A DNA stretch of 64,000 nucleotides, from assembly GCA_949710005.1 (NCBI GenBank), contig OX453275.1, forward strand, positions 5,911,969 to 5,975,968, read 5' to 3'. The stretch is from Ricordea florida (lineage: Eukaryota; Cnidaria; Anthozoa; Corallimorpharia; Ricordeidae). Each line of letters opens with the position of its first letter. Position 1 is the stretch's first letter. Both the position numbers and the translations under genes were made by a program. Positions 10,701 through 22,114 of this stretch are shown here, piece by piece. The notes under the pieces are model-generated. The model was not told the DNA's origin. It ran no database searches and saw nothing but the letters and a program-made list of their open reading frames with translations.

Positions 10701-13700
10701 TTAACCGTTAGCCGTAAAACAGCCAAAAATATTGACTGTTAGCCGTAAAACAGCCAAAAATATTAACCGTTAGCCGTAAAACAGCCAAAAAGATTAACCG
10801 TTAGCCGTAAAACAGCCAAAAATATTAACCGTTAGCCGTAAAACAGTCAAAAATATTAACCGTTAGCCGTAAAACAGCCAAAAATATTAACCGTTAGCCG
10901 TAAAACAGTCAAAAATATTAACCGTTAGCCGTAAAACAGCCAAAAATATTAACCGTTAGCCGTAAAACAGCCAAAAATATTAACCGTTAGCCGTAAAACA
11001 GTGAAAAATATCAACCGTTAGCCGTAAAACAGCCAAAAATATTAACCGTTAGCCGTAAAACAGCCAAAAATATTGACCGTTAGCCGTAAAACAGCCAAAA
11101 ATATTAACCGTTAGCCGTAAAACAGTCAAAAATATCAACCGTTAGCCGTAAAACAGTCAAAAATATTAACCGTTAGCCGTAAAACAGCCAAAAATATTAA
11201 CCGTTAGCCGTAAAACAGTCAAAAATATCAACCGTTAGCCGTAAAACAGCCAAAAATATTAACCGTTAGCCGTAAAACAGTCAAAAATATTAACCGTTAG
11301 CCGTAAAAAAGTCAAAAATATTAACCGTTAGCCGTAAAACAGTCAAAAATATTAACCGTTAGCCGTAAAACAGCCAAAAATATTAACCGTTAGCCGTAAA
11401 ACAGCCAAAAATATTAACCGTTAGCCGTAAAACAGTCAAAAATATCAACCGTTAGCCGTAAAACAGCCAAAAATATTAACCGTTAGCCGTAAAACAGTCA
11501 AAAATATTAACCGTTAGCCGTAAAAAAGTCAAAAATATTAACCGTTAGCCGTAAAACAGTCAAAAATATTAACCGTTAGCCGTAAAACAGCCAAAAATAT
11601 TAACCGTTAGCCGTAAAACAGTCAAAAATATTAACCGTTAGCCGTAAAACAGCCAAAAATATTAACCGTTAGCCGTAAAACAGTCAAAAATATTAACCGT
11701 TAGCCGTAAAACAGCCAAAAATATTAACCGTTAGCCGTAAAAAAGCCAAAAATATTAACCGTTAGCCGTAAAACAGCCAAAAATATTAACCGTTAGCCGT
11801 AAAACAGTCAAAAATATCAACCGTTAGCCGTAAAACAGTCAAAAATATTGACCGTTAGCCGTAAAACAGTTAAAAATATTAACCGTTAGCCGTAAAACAG
11901 CCAAAAATATTAACCGTTAGCCGTAAAACAGTCAAAAATATCAACCGTTAGCCGTAAAACAGCCAAAAATATTAACGGTTAGCCGTAAAACAGTCAAAAA
12001 TATTAACCGTTAGCCGTAAAACAGTCAAAAATATTAACCGTTAGCCGTAAAACAGCCAAAAATATTAACCGTTAGCCGTAAAACAGCCAAAAATATTAAC
12101 CGTTAGTCGTAAAACAGCCAAAAATATTAACCGTTAGCCGTAAAACAGTCAAAAATATTAACCGTTAGCCGTAAAACAGCCAAAAATATTAACCGTTAGC
12201 CGTAAAACAGTCAAAAATATTAACCGTTAGCCGTAAAACAGCCAAAAATATTAACCGTTAGCCGTAAAACAGCCAAAAATATTAACCGTTAGCCGTAAAA
12301 CAGCCAAAAATATTAACCGTTAGCCGTAAAACAGTGAAAAATATCAACCGTTAGCCGTAAAACAGTCAAAAATATTAACCGTTAGCCGTAAAACAGTCAA
12401 AAATATTAACCGTTAGCCGTAAAACAGCCAAAAATATTAACCGTTAGCCGTAAAACAGTCAAAAATATTAACCGTTAGCCGTAAAACAGTCAAGAATATT
12501 AACCGTTAGCCGTAAAACAGTCAAAAATATTAACCGTTAGCCGTAAAACAGCCAAAAATATTAACCGTTAGCCGTAAAACAGTCAAAAATATTAACCGTT
12601 AGCCGTAAAACAGTCAAAAATATTAACCGTTAGCCGTAAAACAGTCAAGAATATTAACCGTTAGCCGTAAAACAGTCAAAAATATTAACCGTTAGCCGTA
12701 AAACAGCCAAAAATATTAACCGTTAGCCGTAAAACAGTCAAAAATATTAACCGTTAGCCGTAAAACAGTAAAAAATATCAACCGTTAGCCGTAAAACAGT
12801 CAAAAATACTAACCGTTAGCCGTAAAACAGTCAAAAATATTAACCGTTAGCCGTAAAACAGCCAAAAATATTAACCGTTAGCCGTAAAACAGCCAAAAAT
12901 ACTAACCGTTAGCCGTAAAACAGTCAAAAAGATTAACCGTTAGCCGTAAAACAGCCAAAAATACTAACCGTTAGCCGTAAAACAGTCAAAAATATTAACC
13001 GTTAGCCGTAAAACAGCCAAAAATATTAACCGTTAGCCGTAAAAGTCACCACCCCATTGAGACCCTCATGTAGCGGTGTGGCAAATTAAAGGACTTTGGG
13101 AAACCCTAGGTCTCGCCATGCGCAACTGCTGGCAATAAATATCCCAAAACAGCGTCTTAAACGACAATAATATTTGCTAACAGGAGCTCCAGCCCTTAGT
13201 AATTTTTCGTTGAAGTCGTAACCTTATATCCAGCTTCTATGTTTATTTTTCAAAAATGATGAACAGTACGAGTGGGAAGTGGATTGATTTTCGAACTAGT
13301 AACTGTTGTCAATGCAAGCACTCTCTATTAAGGGACGGACCATTAGAAAAGTGATGGAGGGGGGGGGGGGGGGTGAGGAATTTTCAGCCTGCACGAATTT
13401 TTTTTTTTGGCTCACTGCTTGTGCAGGAATTTTTTTTTCAGGTGAACCCCTCTGCACAAATTTTTTTTACTACGTGCAAAAAAGTCACAATTGGACCTTC
13501 CTTCTGCATGAATTTTTTTTTGGTTTCCCCCCCCCCCTATCACTTTTCTAATGGTCCGTCCCTAACAACCTTATATTACTGGTTTTTCTCCCCTTAGGTG
13601 GCGTTCATCGAGGCCTTTAGATCCAATCACTATCGAGGCCTCCCTGCTCATGGCCTGGCCAATTCTTTGGGTATAGATCCACGAACAGTAAGCACGCAGG

Positions 13701-16058
13701 TGCTCGTGGATATTTTACTGCTGGCTAAGTGCGATCACTTTGTACACGCTGAGTCCAGTGTGGCAGCATTAGCGGCCTATTTTAACCCACACATGAAGAG
13801 CTATTTTCTGGAAGATACTGAGGTAAGCTTATAAGTCATTTATAAATACCACTGTTTTGTAACCGCAAGACTGTTACCAGGAACGTAGCTAGGGGGGGTC
13901 CTGGGGTACCCGTGACACCCCCTTGGTAGGTCTTCTTTTGAGCAAACAACCTACAATATTCAGGTGGCTAAAACGCCATGACAAGAGTGAGTAGCCTCTG
14001 TGACCCCCCCTTTGAAAAATCCTGGCTACGCCCCTGGTTACGGTAACAGTCTTGCGGTTACATACCTCTTATTAATCGAGTTCGAGGTCCGTACTGTAAA
14101 ATACGGACCGAGTTTTTTCCCGTCGATTTATGGCCCAAGCGCGAAGTGCGCGGGCCATAAATCGACGGGAAAAAACGAGGATCCGTATTTTACAGTACGG
14201 ACCGAGAAAACGAGGTTAATAAGATATTTATTATATCTATGGAGTCATTTTGGCGACCAAAACAAACTTTAGCGGGCCGTACAGTGTAGTACGGCCCGCT
14301 AAATTGACCAATCACAGCGCGCGTACTAACTGAGAGATATAATAAAAAAGAGTAATATACTTAGTCTAACTGTAAATGGATTGAACCCACAGTAGTTCAG
14401 TGATTGCCGAGGTTGATCGTCCGGGTGTAAGTATCGTTTGCGGTCAATTCCCACTTGGCGACCAATACCTCTTCCTCTTCTCTTACCTGCAGTTGTAAAG
14501 AAACCACAATTCTGCGCTCTGCGATCAAAACATATCCCATAATATCTCTAATTCCTACATATGATTCAATGATTGGCAGAGATCTCATGTATATACCCAC
14601 AATGAGTCCCAATGTACGTCATTGTTTCATTTCAGGCAGAGATTTCATGTATATAACCACCAGGAGTCCCCTGTACGTAATTGAATGGTGCATTGAATAA
14701 TTTAACGTATGTTACGTAGTTGGGGACTCGTGGTGGGTATATACACGAGATCTTTCCCCAGCGCAAGAAAGCTCGAATGCTCGTTTGCAGCAACGCTGAC
14801 TTGTTGCAAATGTGGCTGGCATTGAGAAAAGTAACGTAAGTATAACGAGGAATTTATGGAAGACGTTGCGCGATATAAGTGCGTAAAAGCTGGAAAAAAA
14901 ATTGGCTAGAAATTCATTTATCTACGGTTTTGAAGCTGACAATGGCATCGCTCCAGGACTTAAAGAGATAAATTTGCTTGCAGTAAAATTTCCTCCTCGA
15001 CGACCGCCATGTCGTTTGTTGTAGGGTTTCCGCCAGCGCGAGTTTACATTTCGCATTTCCGTTGACCGAAGGGCATGGCTACAGTCGGCTCGGCGATCGT
15101 TTGTGATCGTCTACGATTATATGGAAACAACTCTCTGCGATCGTCTGTCATATGGAAAGCAGCCTTTAAGCGACCGCGACCTTTTTGAAGGCCTGAAATG
15201 TGACAAATTCTTTCGTTTTCTGTTTCCGAGAAGCGACTAATAAAAAAACTTACCGTTACTCAGATGGCAAAGTTCAGTTTTTTAAGAGTATCCCTGACAG
15301 ATATTCCACGACACAATTGAAAGAGTACAGCTAGATCATGGTCACACGGCATTAAAAATTCAACAATTGCGATGTACGATAGGAATTCCTATTCCACATG
15401 AAATACACCAATGCTTCCAACCTTTTCCCTAAGCCATGGAATGAGGATAAGAATTATTCTTTTTCTCAGAGGAGCTTTGTATATTTGCTTCATTTTATTT
15501 GATTAGGTAAGAAATAGTGAAAATCAGTGGATCCACGGAGCCTTTGGCAAACTTAATTCACTTTTAAAACTTGTCTTTCTTGGTCGCTTAAATCCCTTTC
15601 ACTCCCAGATGTGACTTGATGATCAGTATACAACTTCTCCTTTCAATATCAATACATTACCAAAAAAAAACTGATGATGAGAATTGGACACGTGATCAAC
15701 CTGAGCTCGAGGATACAGAGTTGATTTAATACCAAATTCTCCAAACTGTTAAATAGGGAGGTATACGGCGCTTATCAAGGAGAATTGCTGTTCAGATCTT
15801 GGGAGTGGAAGGGTTAAGAGAGAGTTGACTGTCTGATTTAAATTTGTTTTTACATAGAGATCTAAATTTCAGAGTCCTAAGGAAAGAGACAAAAGAGAGA
15901 CGACCTCAAATGAGGACAGTGAGGTTCAAGAAGAAATGCTTCTCTTTAACGAGTTTGTGGAGTGTTTCAAGAAGAATATTCCACACAGTGCTTGTCCAAG
16001 TGGAGCAAAGGGCAACTTTGTTGATCTGAGGGAAGCCGAAGCATTTCTTAATAATTAA
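7730..16058 (+). CDS. Fucosyltransferase-like type II membrane glycosyltransferase, paralogue 1
   Basis: Three exons (7730-8770, 13598-13822, 15873-16058) joined in phase 0 give 483 aa. After a short basic N-terminus an uncharged segment (ICAILLVIVAILYWCLMYI) is a signal anchor, so the catalytic part should face the Golgi lumen. Visible blocks are ACVVDPAVIDCHSMGLAAF, SWEWYFEPLNP, the sequon region SFRNRTDVPGF, LLGVHVRGTDHW, VFVASDNNEA and CDHFVHAESSVAALAAYF. The RGTD, ASD and late SS blocks recall the GDP-fucose-binding motifs of NodZ/FUT8-type GT-B fucosyltransferases; assignment to that superfamily is inference and the acceptor is unknown. The last exon adds an acidic linker and SACPSGAKGNFVDL, shared by all three paralogues. 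The start is the only in-frame ATG before the anchor. The first intron (4.8 kb) holds a 31-bp minisatellite and a MITE 35 bp before the acceptor. Confidence 0.8.
8813..10417. other. Intronic stretch with no recognised gene
   Basis: Inside the first intron of paralogue 1. Only short spurious frames on both strands. A short motif near 9585-9635 (CAGATTG, then GAGTTGGTATATACTA) recurs at 58452-58496, so it is a dispersed repeat fragment. Confidence 0.5.
10418..13067. mobile_element. Minisatellite block bounded by inverted repeats
   Basis: A 17-bp inverted repeat (GAGGGTCTCAATAGGGT at 10418-10434; ACCCCATTGAGACCCTC at 13051-13067) exactly encloses the 31-bp satellite array. This suggests a non-autonomous DNA element whose interior is, or expanded into, a minisatellite. 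No target duplication is obvious. Confidence 0.55.
10435..13045. repeat. 31-bp minisatellite, about 84 copies
   Basis: Tandem units start AACCGTTAGCCGTAAAACAG and end with CCAAAAATATT or TCAAAAATATT. The first units at the left edge are more diverged (GTGAAACGGGC and similar); most of the rest differ at a few recurrent positions: C or T after ACAG, T or C near the end, occasional AAAAAAG. Variants recur in blocks, as expected from unequal exchange. There are no unique spacers. Confidence 0.95.
13332..13562. mobile_element. PIF/Harbinger-like MITE with G/C tracts, copy 1
   Basis: Inverted ends GGGACGGACCATTAGAAAAG, flanked by TAA at 13329-13331 and 13563-13565. Just inside each end is a run of G or C, and the interior repeats GCACGAATTTTTTT-like blocks. 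It lies 35 bp before the acceptor of exon 2 of paralogue 1. A second copy in opposite orientation is at 29488-29693. Confidence 0.75.
14065..14226. mobile_element. Palindromic MITE
   Basis: Two arms of about 75 bp meet near 14140. The arms contain GGTCCGTACTGTAAAATACGG and CCCGTCGATTTATGGCCC. A related partial copy is at about 40622-40682. A smaller hairpin (AGCGGGCCGTAC) follows at 14271-14300. Confidence 0.7.
14572..14760. repeat. Three related blocks, two direct and one inverted
   Basis: Blocks containing GGCAGAGATCTCATGTATAT, its variant about 60 bp later and the inverse GTATATACACGAGATC. Probably the end of a small inverted-repeat element in intron 2 of paralogue 1. Confidence 0.5.
15592..15813. 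mobile_element. TTAA-flanked MITE, single copy
   Basis: The ends ATCCCTTTCACTCCCAGAT and CTTGGGAGTGGAAGGG are inverted, with TTAA at 15588-15591 and 15814-15817. The same ends form the tandem array at 56251-56809. Confidence 0.6.
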
Positions 16059-16330
16059 CAAGAAGACGCCTGAAGGCGTTTACGCGGGATGTGTTGGTTT
16101 AAAATTGCTGATGCAGTATGTTTTTTTGCTGATTGTGCGATCATGGATATCCATGGTGCAATATAATCCAACCTGACTTGCACGTGATTCGGAGTTACAG
16201 CCAATAAAAATCACACAATTTTTTCGGGACGGGCTCAGGATACGGGAAACAAGGCAATTTTTGACTCCCAAGACGACGAAAGGAGTGCGCTACCGAATTT
16301 TATACGCTAGCTGACTACGTCATCCAGCGT
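16059..16330 (+). repeat. Dispersed repeat, copy 1
   Basis: Starts CAAGAAGACGCCTGAAGGCG directly after the stop codon of paralogue 1 and ends near TACGTCATCCAGCGTAAA. A close direct copy lies at 19711-19975. Internal inverted motifs TTTACGCGGGATG and CATCCCGCGTAA (copy 2) suggest a small DNA element. Confidence 0.7.
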
Positions 16331-17485
16331 AAAAAGAGTTGCCATGGCACTGAGAGTTATGACACGAGTGCATTTTACGGGAAGGCATAACTTTCTTATG
16401 GCGTGCTTGTTTATGGTTATGTTGCGTGGTTTCTTCGTTATGTGTTGTAGTTACTTCATTATGTTGTGTGGTTTCTTCATTATGTGTTAAAAAAAACCTG
16501 ACTCTTCTGTGCGGTAAGAATCTCTGATAAAAACACTGACGTACAGGTCTAAATTTAAACTCAAAATTATGCACCAAAAATATTACGAAACTGACGTAGC
16601 AACATGAAACACTCAAGACAAAGCGAATAATAGAACAAATGAAAACTTAAAACAAGCAAACCTAATTAACAATAGACACGGCATATATGAAACATAACCA
16701 AAGTAATTAGCCTATTCAGGAAATTATAGAAGATTCGCTGCAGCGATACCCTTGGCTGAGAGATTGTCCTCAAGATTTCAAATATGCCCTAAAACCTTCG
16801 CTTCTCGGCCAACTATTTATATTTCGAACAATCTAGATCTCTATGGCGCGGGCATTGTTCTCCGATATACTGGTCAGCCGCCTAAATGTTTGTACTAAAT
16901 TCTCCCGTAATATGTGCAACATTCAATGCAATTTGACAATAAAAAAACATTGGTTATTGGCCAACTTGCCGTGACGCGCGCCGTTCCTTACTAAAAGCGC
17001 GCCATACTTTGCTTGATAGTTTGACCGTTTATATTGCATTAATTTCATCAAAAGCGTTCCTTAACCGTCACGGTCAAAATCGATTACCTCTACAACCCTG
17101 CTAACCTTTACTCTGAGCTATGAAAATTGTTAAGGGCAAAAAATAGTAGTATTAAATTGCCCTTCTTCGAAGAGATGTTAGCGGCTTTGCACAATAGATA
17201 GTGTAATAACCTTGGGCTTCCCAAAGGGGGCCCAAGGTCAAAAATGCCCTTCGTTTGTGTTTTTAGTCACAAATCGCGGTCTGGGCTCTAATACTCATGC
17301 ATCCCTTCTTATTGTCTCTGCGCATGCTCATGAATAGAGAGCATGCTTATGGTAAAAAATGGGGAATTTATCTCGAGCGTCGTCACTGAAAGGAGGTACG
17401 GATGCTTTGATTTCTTCCACCCAAACTACATACAAATGTACACACCGTTTGCGGTAGACCCACACTAAAAGTTTTTCAGCGTTTT
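16331..17485. other. Intergenic stretch, no gene seen
   Basis: Contains a short tandem repeat (GTTATGTGTTG and GTGGTTTCTTC blocks, about 16405-16490). No convincing coding sequence on either strand. Confidence 0.5.
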
Positions 17486-18378
17486 TTGAAAGGGTCGCTC
17501 CGCGGACTTTACGAGAGTTCAATTTACGAGCGAACATTTATGAGTGAACCTGCCGAGAACTATTCTATATCAAATGGGCTATCTAATGTTAATCATGTGA
17601 AAAAGCATCTGTACAAGCATTATTGTATATTTAGACGTGATTGTGAATCCAACAGAATACCAATACGAACTCCGGAACACTTGAGGAACAAGAACAGAAA
17701 GGTTAGAGAATTTGTTTATAAAAGTATTCGTTCATTTACACCCAAGTCCTCCAAAGTGCGCTGTTACGTGACGTTACGCTGTTACGTAAATTTAAAAAAC
17801 AACGAAATAAAGCGAAGTTTTTGTTCAAAGACAGTCATTAAAGTATAATAAGATTAAGAAAGAGAGCTAGTCGGTATTTGTCATTGTTTTCATTATTGTA
17901 AATTTAAATGGATTTCAGACATAGAAAAGGACCCTGGTCCTATCCCACTGCACGTCTACTCTAGCAAAACAATAGCAACACCATACAGCGTGAGTTAGTA
18001 TTTGGACAAAATACAGGGCAACAATGTGCAGCAATGATTTACAATACCCGACAAGGCATTGCGGTTCTACTCATGATCTGACCAACATAGTAAATATTGG
18101 AAATCAGTTGTATTCAAGTTTGTCTCAATTAGAAAGAATTGCCAACGATGTTAAATGAGTTTCAGACTGACTATCAACTAGAATACAGTGATAGGTATTC
18201 TGGCACTGTGCATCAAGAGACAATAATAGAAGGATATCAGTACTCTACCTTTTTACAAAGAAGCTTTGAATCACTCATATCTGACGGTGGCACTTATTTT
18301 ATATTAACAGTAGGCTTTATTAGTGTTGCTATCTACTGTAATGGTAATATGGGGTTTGAAAAGAATGTTCCTAGATAA
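17486..18378 (+). pseudogene. Broken mobile-element protein remnant, possible OTU-like protease region
   Basis: Segments such as FGQNTGQQCAA, YQLEYSDRYSGTVH and GTYFILTVGFISVAIYC resemble a cysteine-protease-like (OTU or tegument-peptidase-like) region that I recall from proteins of invertebrate mobile elements. The source family is not established. It is clearly decayed, with several breaks, and is treated as a fossil. Confidence 0.35.
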
Positions 18379-18502
18379 TCAGTGATGGTATTTCAAGAGT
18401 TACACATGAAACTTGAGGATTTCCTTTGCCACATAAACCCCTTGCATGAGAATCAAATATTTTAAAAACATTGTATGACATGTTAAGTAATGGTCCGGCT
18501 AA

Positions 18503-19417
18503 GGGCCTGTTCACATGGAGGTGGGGGACCCCAGGTAGGTGAGGTACCTCACCTCGGTGAGGTTACCAGATTTCATACAATCTCTCTCTTTTTCTTGATT
18601 GCGTTCACATGCGAGGTGGGGTACCCCAGCTAGGCGGGTTACCCGGCTAGCCAGGCCGGGTAACCCGCCTAGCTGGGGTGAGTTTTCTCCATGTGAAAGC
18701 TCGAGAATGGGGTAACCCGCCTAGCCGGGGTAATAAAATCCAAATTGCGCAAAGCCCGCCAAAAAAAAAAAAAATGGCTGCCAACCACTACCAGCGTGGC
18801 GAGTTCTTTCGACGACATAAACTCAAGCAACTCGAAAATCCTGAACTTGACAGTGCCCGCGACAATTTGGAAACCGATAGTGGAGATTATCAAAGCGACG
18901 TCTTGTCCGAATTAACATCTACGAAGCGAAAGTATCTTCCTCGTCAGATCAGAGCTTGAATCGTCCGACCAAATCTGCAAAGAAGACAAACGACAAAACT
19001 CCAAAAGTCAGATCTTGGACTCCAGAACGAGTGGAACTTTTACTTAAATATTTGAAAGAGTACAAAGTTACCTGTGACTTCAATGAGAAAGACTTTGAAC
19101 AAGATCTTTCGGCAATGTATACAGAGATACGCCGATGCTTGTCCATTGGTTATGTCGACGAATTTGGGCCTCAAAGCCCCACTGAGCCAGAAAAGCCATT
19201 GAAAGAGATGAACAGTGAGGAATATCAGGCCTATAAGAAACGCCTCGACAAAGAGCAAGCTCTTATTAAGAAAGGTTATGACCGAGTAAAAGAAAAAATC
19301 AGCATTTGAAACCTCACCCCACCTCGCTGGGTTGCATGTGAGGACAAGTTTTCTTCACCACGGGTACGTGGGGTACCTCACCTACCCGGGGTCCCCCACC
19401 TCCATGTGAAAAGGCCC
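18503..19417 (+). mobile_element. PIF/Harbinger-like element with a Myb/SANT-like ORF
   Basis: Inverted ends begin GGGCCTGTTCACATGGAGGT and finish with the complement. TAA flanks both sides (18500-18502, 19418-19420). A 55-bp palindrome built on CCCCAGCTAGGCGGGTTACC lies at 18624-18678. The only coding sequence is the Myb/SANT-like protein at 18774-19309; no DDE transposase frame is present, so it would depend on a transposase in trans. PIF/Harbinger elements are known to encode a transposase plus a Myb-like protein; this copy keeps only the second. Confidence 0.75.
18774..19309 (+). CDS. Myb/SANT-like protein of a Harbinger-like element
   Basis: An ATG at 18774 reads MAANHYQRGEFFRRHKLKQL and stops at 18957-18959. 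A second frame, open across the overlap, reads SSSSDQSLNRPTKSAKK and then RSWTPERVELLLKYLKEYK, CDFNEKDFEQDLSAMYTEIR and QAYKKRLDKEQALIKKGYDR to a stop at 19309. The W...L...Y helix pattern is that of a Myb/SANT (trihelix-like) DNA-binding domain. The two frames differ by one base, so the gene is either frameshifted near 18930 or spliced by a short unseen intron. The N-terminal part is basic. Confidence 0.6.
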
Positions 19418-19710
19418 TAAGAAGCAGGAAGAAAAACAACAGTCAGTCAGTCAGTCAGTTAATTTTGTGGTGCTAATTGGCGCATAGCGCAAAAGCCAAA
19501 TTTGGCTGACAGGCAGAAAATAGGGATACGGAAAATACAAGGTCTAAAAATGACTTTTTTTCAAAGGTTTTCATTGTTTTTTCGTTTTTTTTTTTTTGGT
19601 ATTAGCAAATGAGATGAGGCGATTTAAATGGAATTAACAATTAACTGTTCGCACCTTTTTAATGAGTTTTGCCGTACGCCTGCCTACCTTTTAGCCGGAC
19701 CATTACTTAA

Positions 19711-19975
19711 ACAAGAAGACGCCTGAAAGCGTTTACGCGGGATGTGTTGGTTTAAAATTGCTGATTGTGCGATCTTGGATATCCATGGTGCAATCCAACC
19801 TGACTTGCACGTGATTCGGAGTTACAGCCAATAAAAATCACACAATTTTGTCGGGACGGGCTCGGGATACGGGAAAGTTAAAAAGACAAGGCAATTTTTG
19901 ACTCCCAAGACGACGAAAGGAATGCGCTACCGAATTTTATACGCTGGCTGACTACGTCATCCCGCGTAACAAGAG
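19711..19975 (+). repeat. Dispersed repeat, copy 2
   Basis: About 265 bp, close to 16059-16330 and in the same orientation. It begins CAAGAAGACGCCTGAAAGCG right after the TTAA-flanked element. Confidence 0.7.
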
Positions 19976-20039
19976 GTGCCACGAATACTGTCGGGAGAGG
20001 AGAAAGTCTCCCGATCCAACTACAGTGGGAGCAACCTCG

Positions 20040-20570
20040 TTCCCAGGGTCCTCTCCTTCCCGTCATCTGGAGCGAGATGTTAGCGAAATGTTAGTGGGGA
20101 GGGGCTGGCTCAGTTGAGCCCACGATGTTCATAGGTGGATGACCAGCGGATGACAGTACAATTTAAAAAGTTACATGTGCAATGCAAACTTGCAAGTGAA
20201 AAAGCGTAAAGTCAAATATTGAAAGCAAAAACGTGAATGGCAAATGCTCAATGTTGAATGCAAAAAACTTGAATGTACAACCCGCTCAACTTGAACGTGA
20301 ACTTGAATACCGCCTACGAAAAGGTGAATCTACAACGCAAAAACTTGAATGTTGCACGAGGAAAGTTGAATGACGAAAGAGCAAACTCACATGCCACACA
20401 AGACTGAAATGTTGGATAAAATGCGATAAGTAGAATGTAAAATGAAACACTGAATTTTGGCGGGGGTAGAACGTCATACAGATCAAGCTCCTCAAACAAA
20501 GAACTATGGGCACAAGGATGTGGATATGTGATCGGCTGTACAAGCATGGTACGCATGCGAGGGCCAAACA
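20040..20570. other. Intergenic, degenerate AACTTGAATG repeats
   Basis: From about 20180 to 20400 the sequence repeats variations of AACTTGAATG and AAAGCAAAAACGTGAATG with no fixed period. No gene seen. Confidence 0.5.
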
Positions 20571-20597
20571 TGTTTGATACGGCTGCTCCCCAAAGTC

Positions 20598-20905
20598 AGA
20601 ACTGAAACGGCAAGGAAGTCTTTTTATTTTAATGGATCTAAACTTTTTAATAATATTGCAAGTGAAATGAAGGATACTAAGTCAGTTCTGATTTTTAAAA
20701 CTCGTATTTTGGAATTATATAGATCAAAAGTTTTTTAGTTACTTGTAATTTAGGCTAGTTTTAGATATATATATATATTTTTTTTTATTTTATTATTATT
20801 ATTATTATCATTTTTTTTTCTTTTTTTCCAGGGCCCTCATTGATAGCAGCATTTTATGCTGAAGAGATAACCTGGATAAATAACATTTATTATTATTATT
20901 ATTAT
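20598..20905 (+). mobile_element. LINE 3' end
   Basis: The end of a LINE ORF2 (SFYFNGSKLFNNIASEMKD, then VLIFKTRILELYRSKVF and a stop at 20736-20738), followed by an AT-rich 3' UTR and a TTA-type microsatellite tail. Truncated at the 5' side. Confidence 0.65.
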
Positions 20906-20907
20906 TA

Positions 20908-21179
20908 ACACGATCAAAAACGATCAAACAGCACCAAACACGATCAAAAACGATCAAACAGCACCAAACACGATCAAAAACGATCAAACAGCACCAAACA
21001 CGATCAAAAACGATCAAACAGCACCAAACACGATCAAAAACGATCAAACAGCACCAAACACGATCAAAAGCGGTCAAACAGCACCAAACACGATCAAAAA
21101 CGATCAAACAGCACCAAACACGATCAAAAACGGTCAAACAGCACCAAACACGATCAAAAACGATCAAACAGCACCAAAC
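20908..21179. repeat. 30-bp minisatellite, about 9 copies
   Basis: Units of CACGATCAAAAACGATCAAA plus CAGCACCAAA. The 30-bp period keeps a minus-strand frame open, which is an artefact. It starts immediately after the LINE microsatellite tail. Confidence 0.9.
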
Positions 21180-21850
21180 GATAAAATGTTTGGTCACTGA
21201 ACAATGTGTTGATGGTGTTTGGTCGCCAAACATTTCCCGTTTGGACAGGCGGAGCAGTGATAACCGGGTCGTGACCAACGGTGCTTGTTGTAGTCCTCAC
21301 ATCTCATATGCATGTTCCTTTTCCAGATCAAATACAGAGCGAGACCAAACCGTTCCGTTGTTATATTTTCAACATACCGACCTGATTTAGTCCAACAATC
21401 TAACCAGAAGAAAAGTAAAGAAATGTTCAATCAGGAAACCACACATTTTTGTACTCGAGAAGATTCGCTGCTTCAGCGACGTTTGACAATGATTCTATCC
21501 TTACCACTTAGTTTAATTAAAGACGCTTAAAGAGCGCATGTGGTCACTCCTTATGGGAGGCTTAATGGAATCTTTTTGTTGCGTCAAAATTGAAGCGATA
21601 TCCGGTTGGAGGTGGAAATAATTCATTAGACATTCATCCAATGAGCATTAAATCTGGGTCACAAGTGAATTTGTAAACCAAGATACAAAATAAGCACGAG
21701 TGTTATCACGGATAGATGATGGCTGTCAGTTTCCACACTCATGCATATATTTAATAAACATCAGTGTTCTATCTAGCCCGACTTTAGCAAAGTTCATATT
21801 TCTAACAGAGTGCAAATGCTAAACTAGTGTGCAATATGAATACCACTAAA
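21180..21850. other. Intergenic stretch, no gene seen
   Basis: Short frames only; nothing recognisable. Confidence 0.4.
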
Positions 21851-21852
21851 TA

Positions 21853-22008
21853 CTGGAGTGATTTTCATCGGACTGTGAAATAGTTACTAAGCTAATAGAC
21901 ACTAATAAACTCTGCGCCTATTGTTTTCTTTTGTTGAAACACAACTATTAAACTCTAGTAAACACTCACTACTAGTAATTATTTCACAGTCCGATGAGAA
22001 TCACTCTG
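21853..22008. repeat. Inverted-repeat element
   Basis: The arms contain ATCGGACTGTGAAATAG and its inverse, about 35 bp each, bounding about 85 bp. Confidence 0.65.
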
Positions 22009-22114
22009 TTAAATTATGCTAATTCTATTATTTGCTATTGTTTAATCAGCACTATTTTGTAGTAAATAGTGCAAAGCATTACATGCTTTTAGTGTTCGCT
22101 CCCCCTCATCATAT

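Larger units (their letters stand above)
18487..19706. mobile_element. TTAA-flanked element carrying a nested Harbinger-like element
   Basis: TTAAGTAATGGTCCGGCTAA at 18483-18502 is repeated as a perfect 20-bp inverse at 19691-19710, including the flanking TTAA. The interior after subtracting the nested element is about 300 bp with a GTCA microsatellite and no ORF. Confidence 0.7.

Noticed and set aside
10435-13045. CRISPR-like regular repeat array
   Set aside because: The units are contiguous 31-bp repeats with no unique spacers and lie in an animal intron, so this is a minisatellite.
13598-13834. Independent 78-aa gene
   Set aside because: It is exon 2 of paralogue 1 plus a few intron codons; the acceptor precedes it and a GTAAGC donor ends it.
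20808-21278. Minus-strand 156-aa frame rich in VWCCLIVFDR repeats
   Set aside because: Produced by the 30-bp minisatellite staying open in frame.
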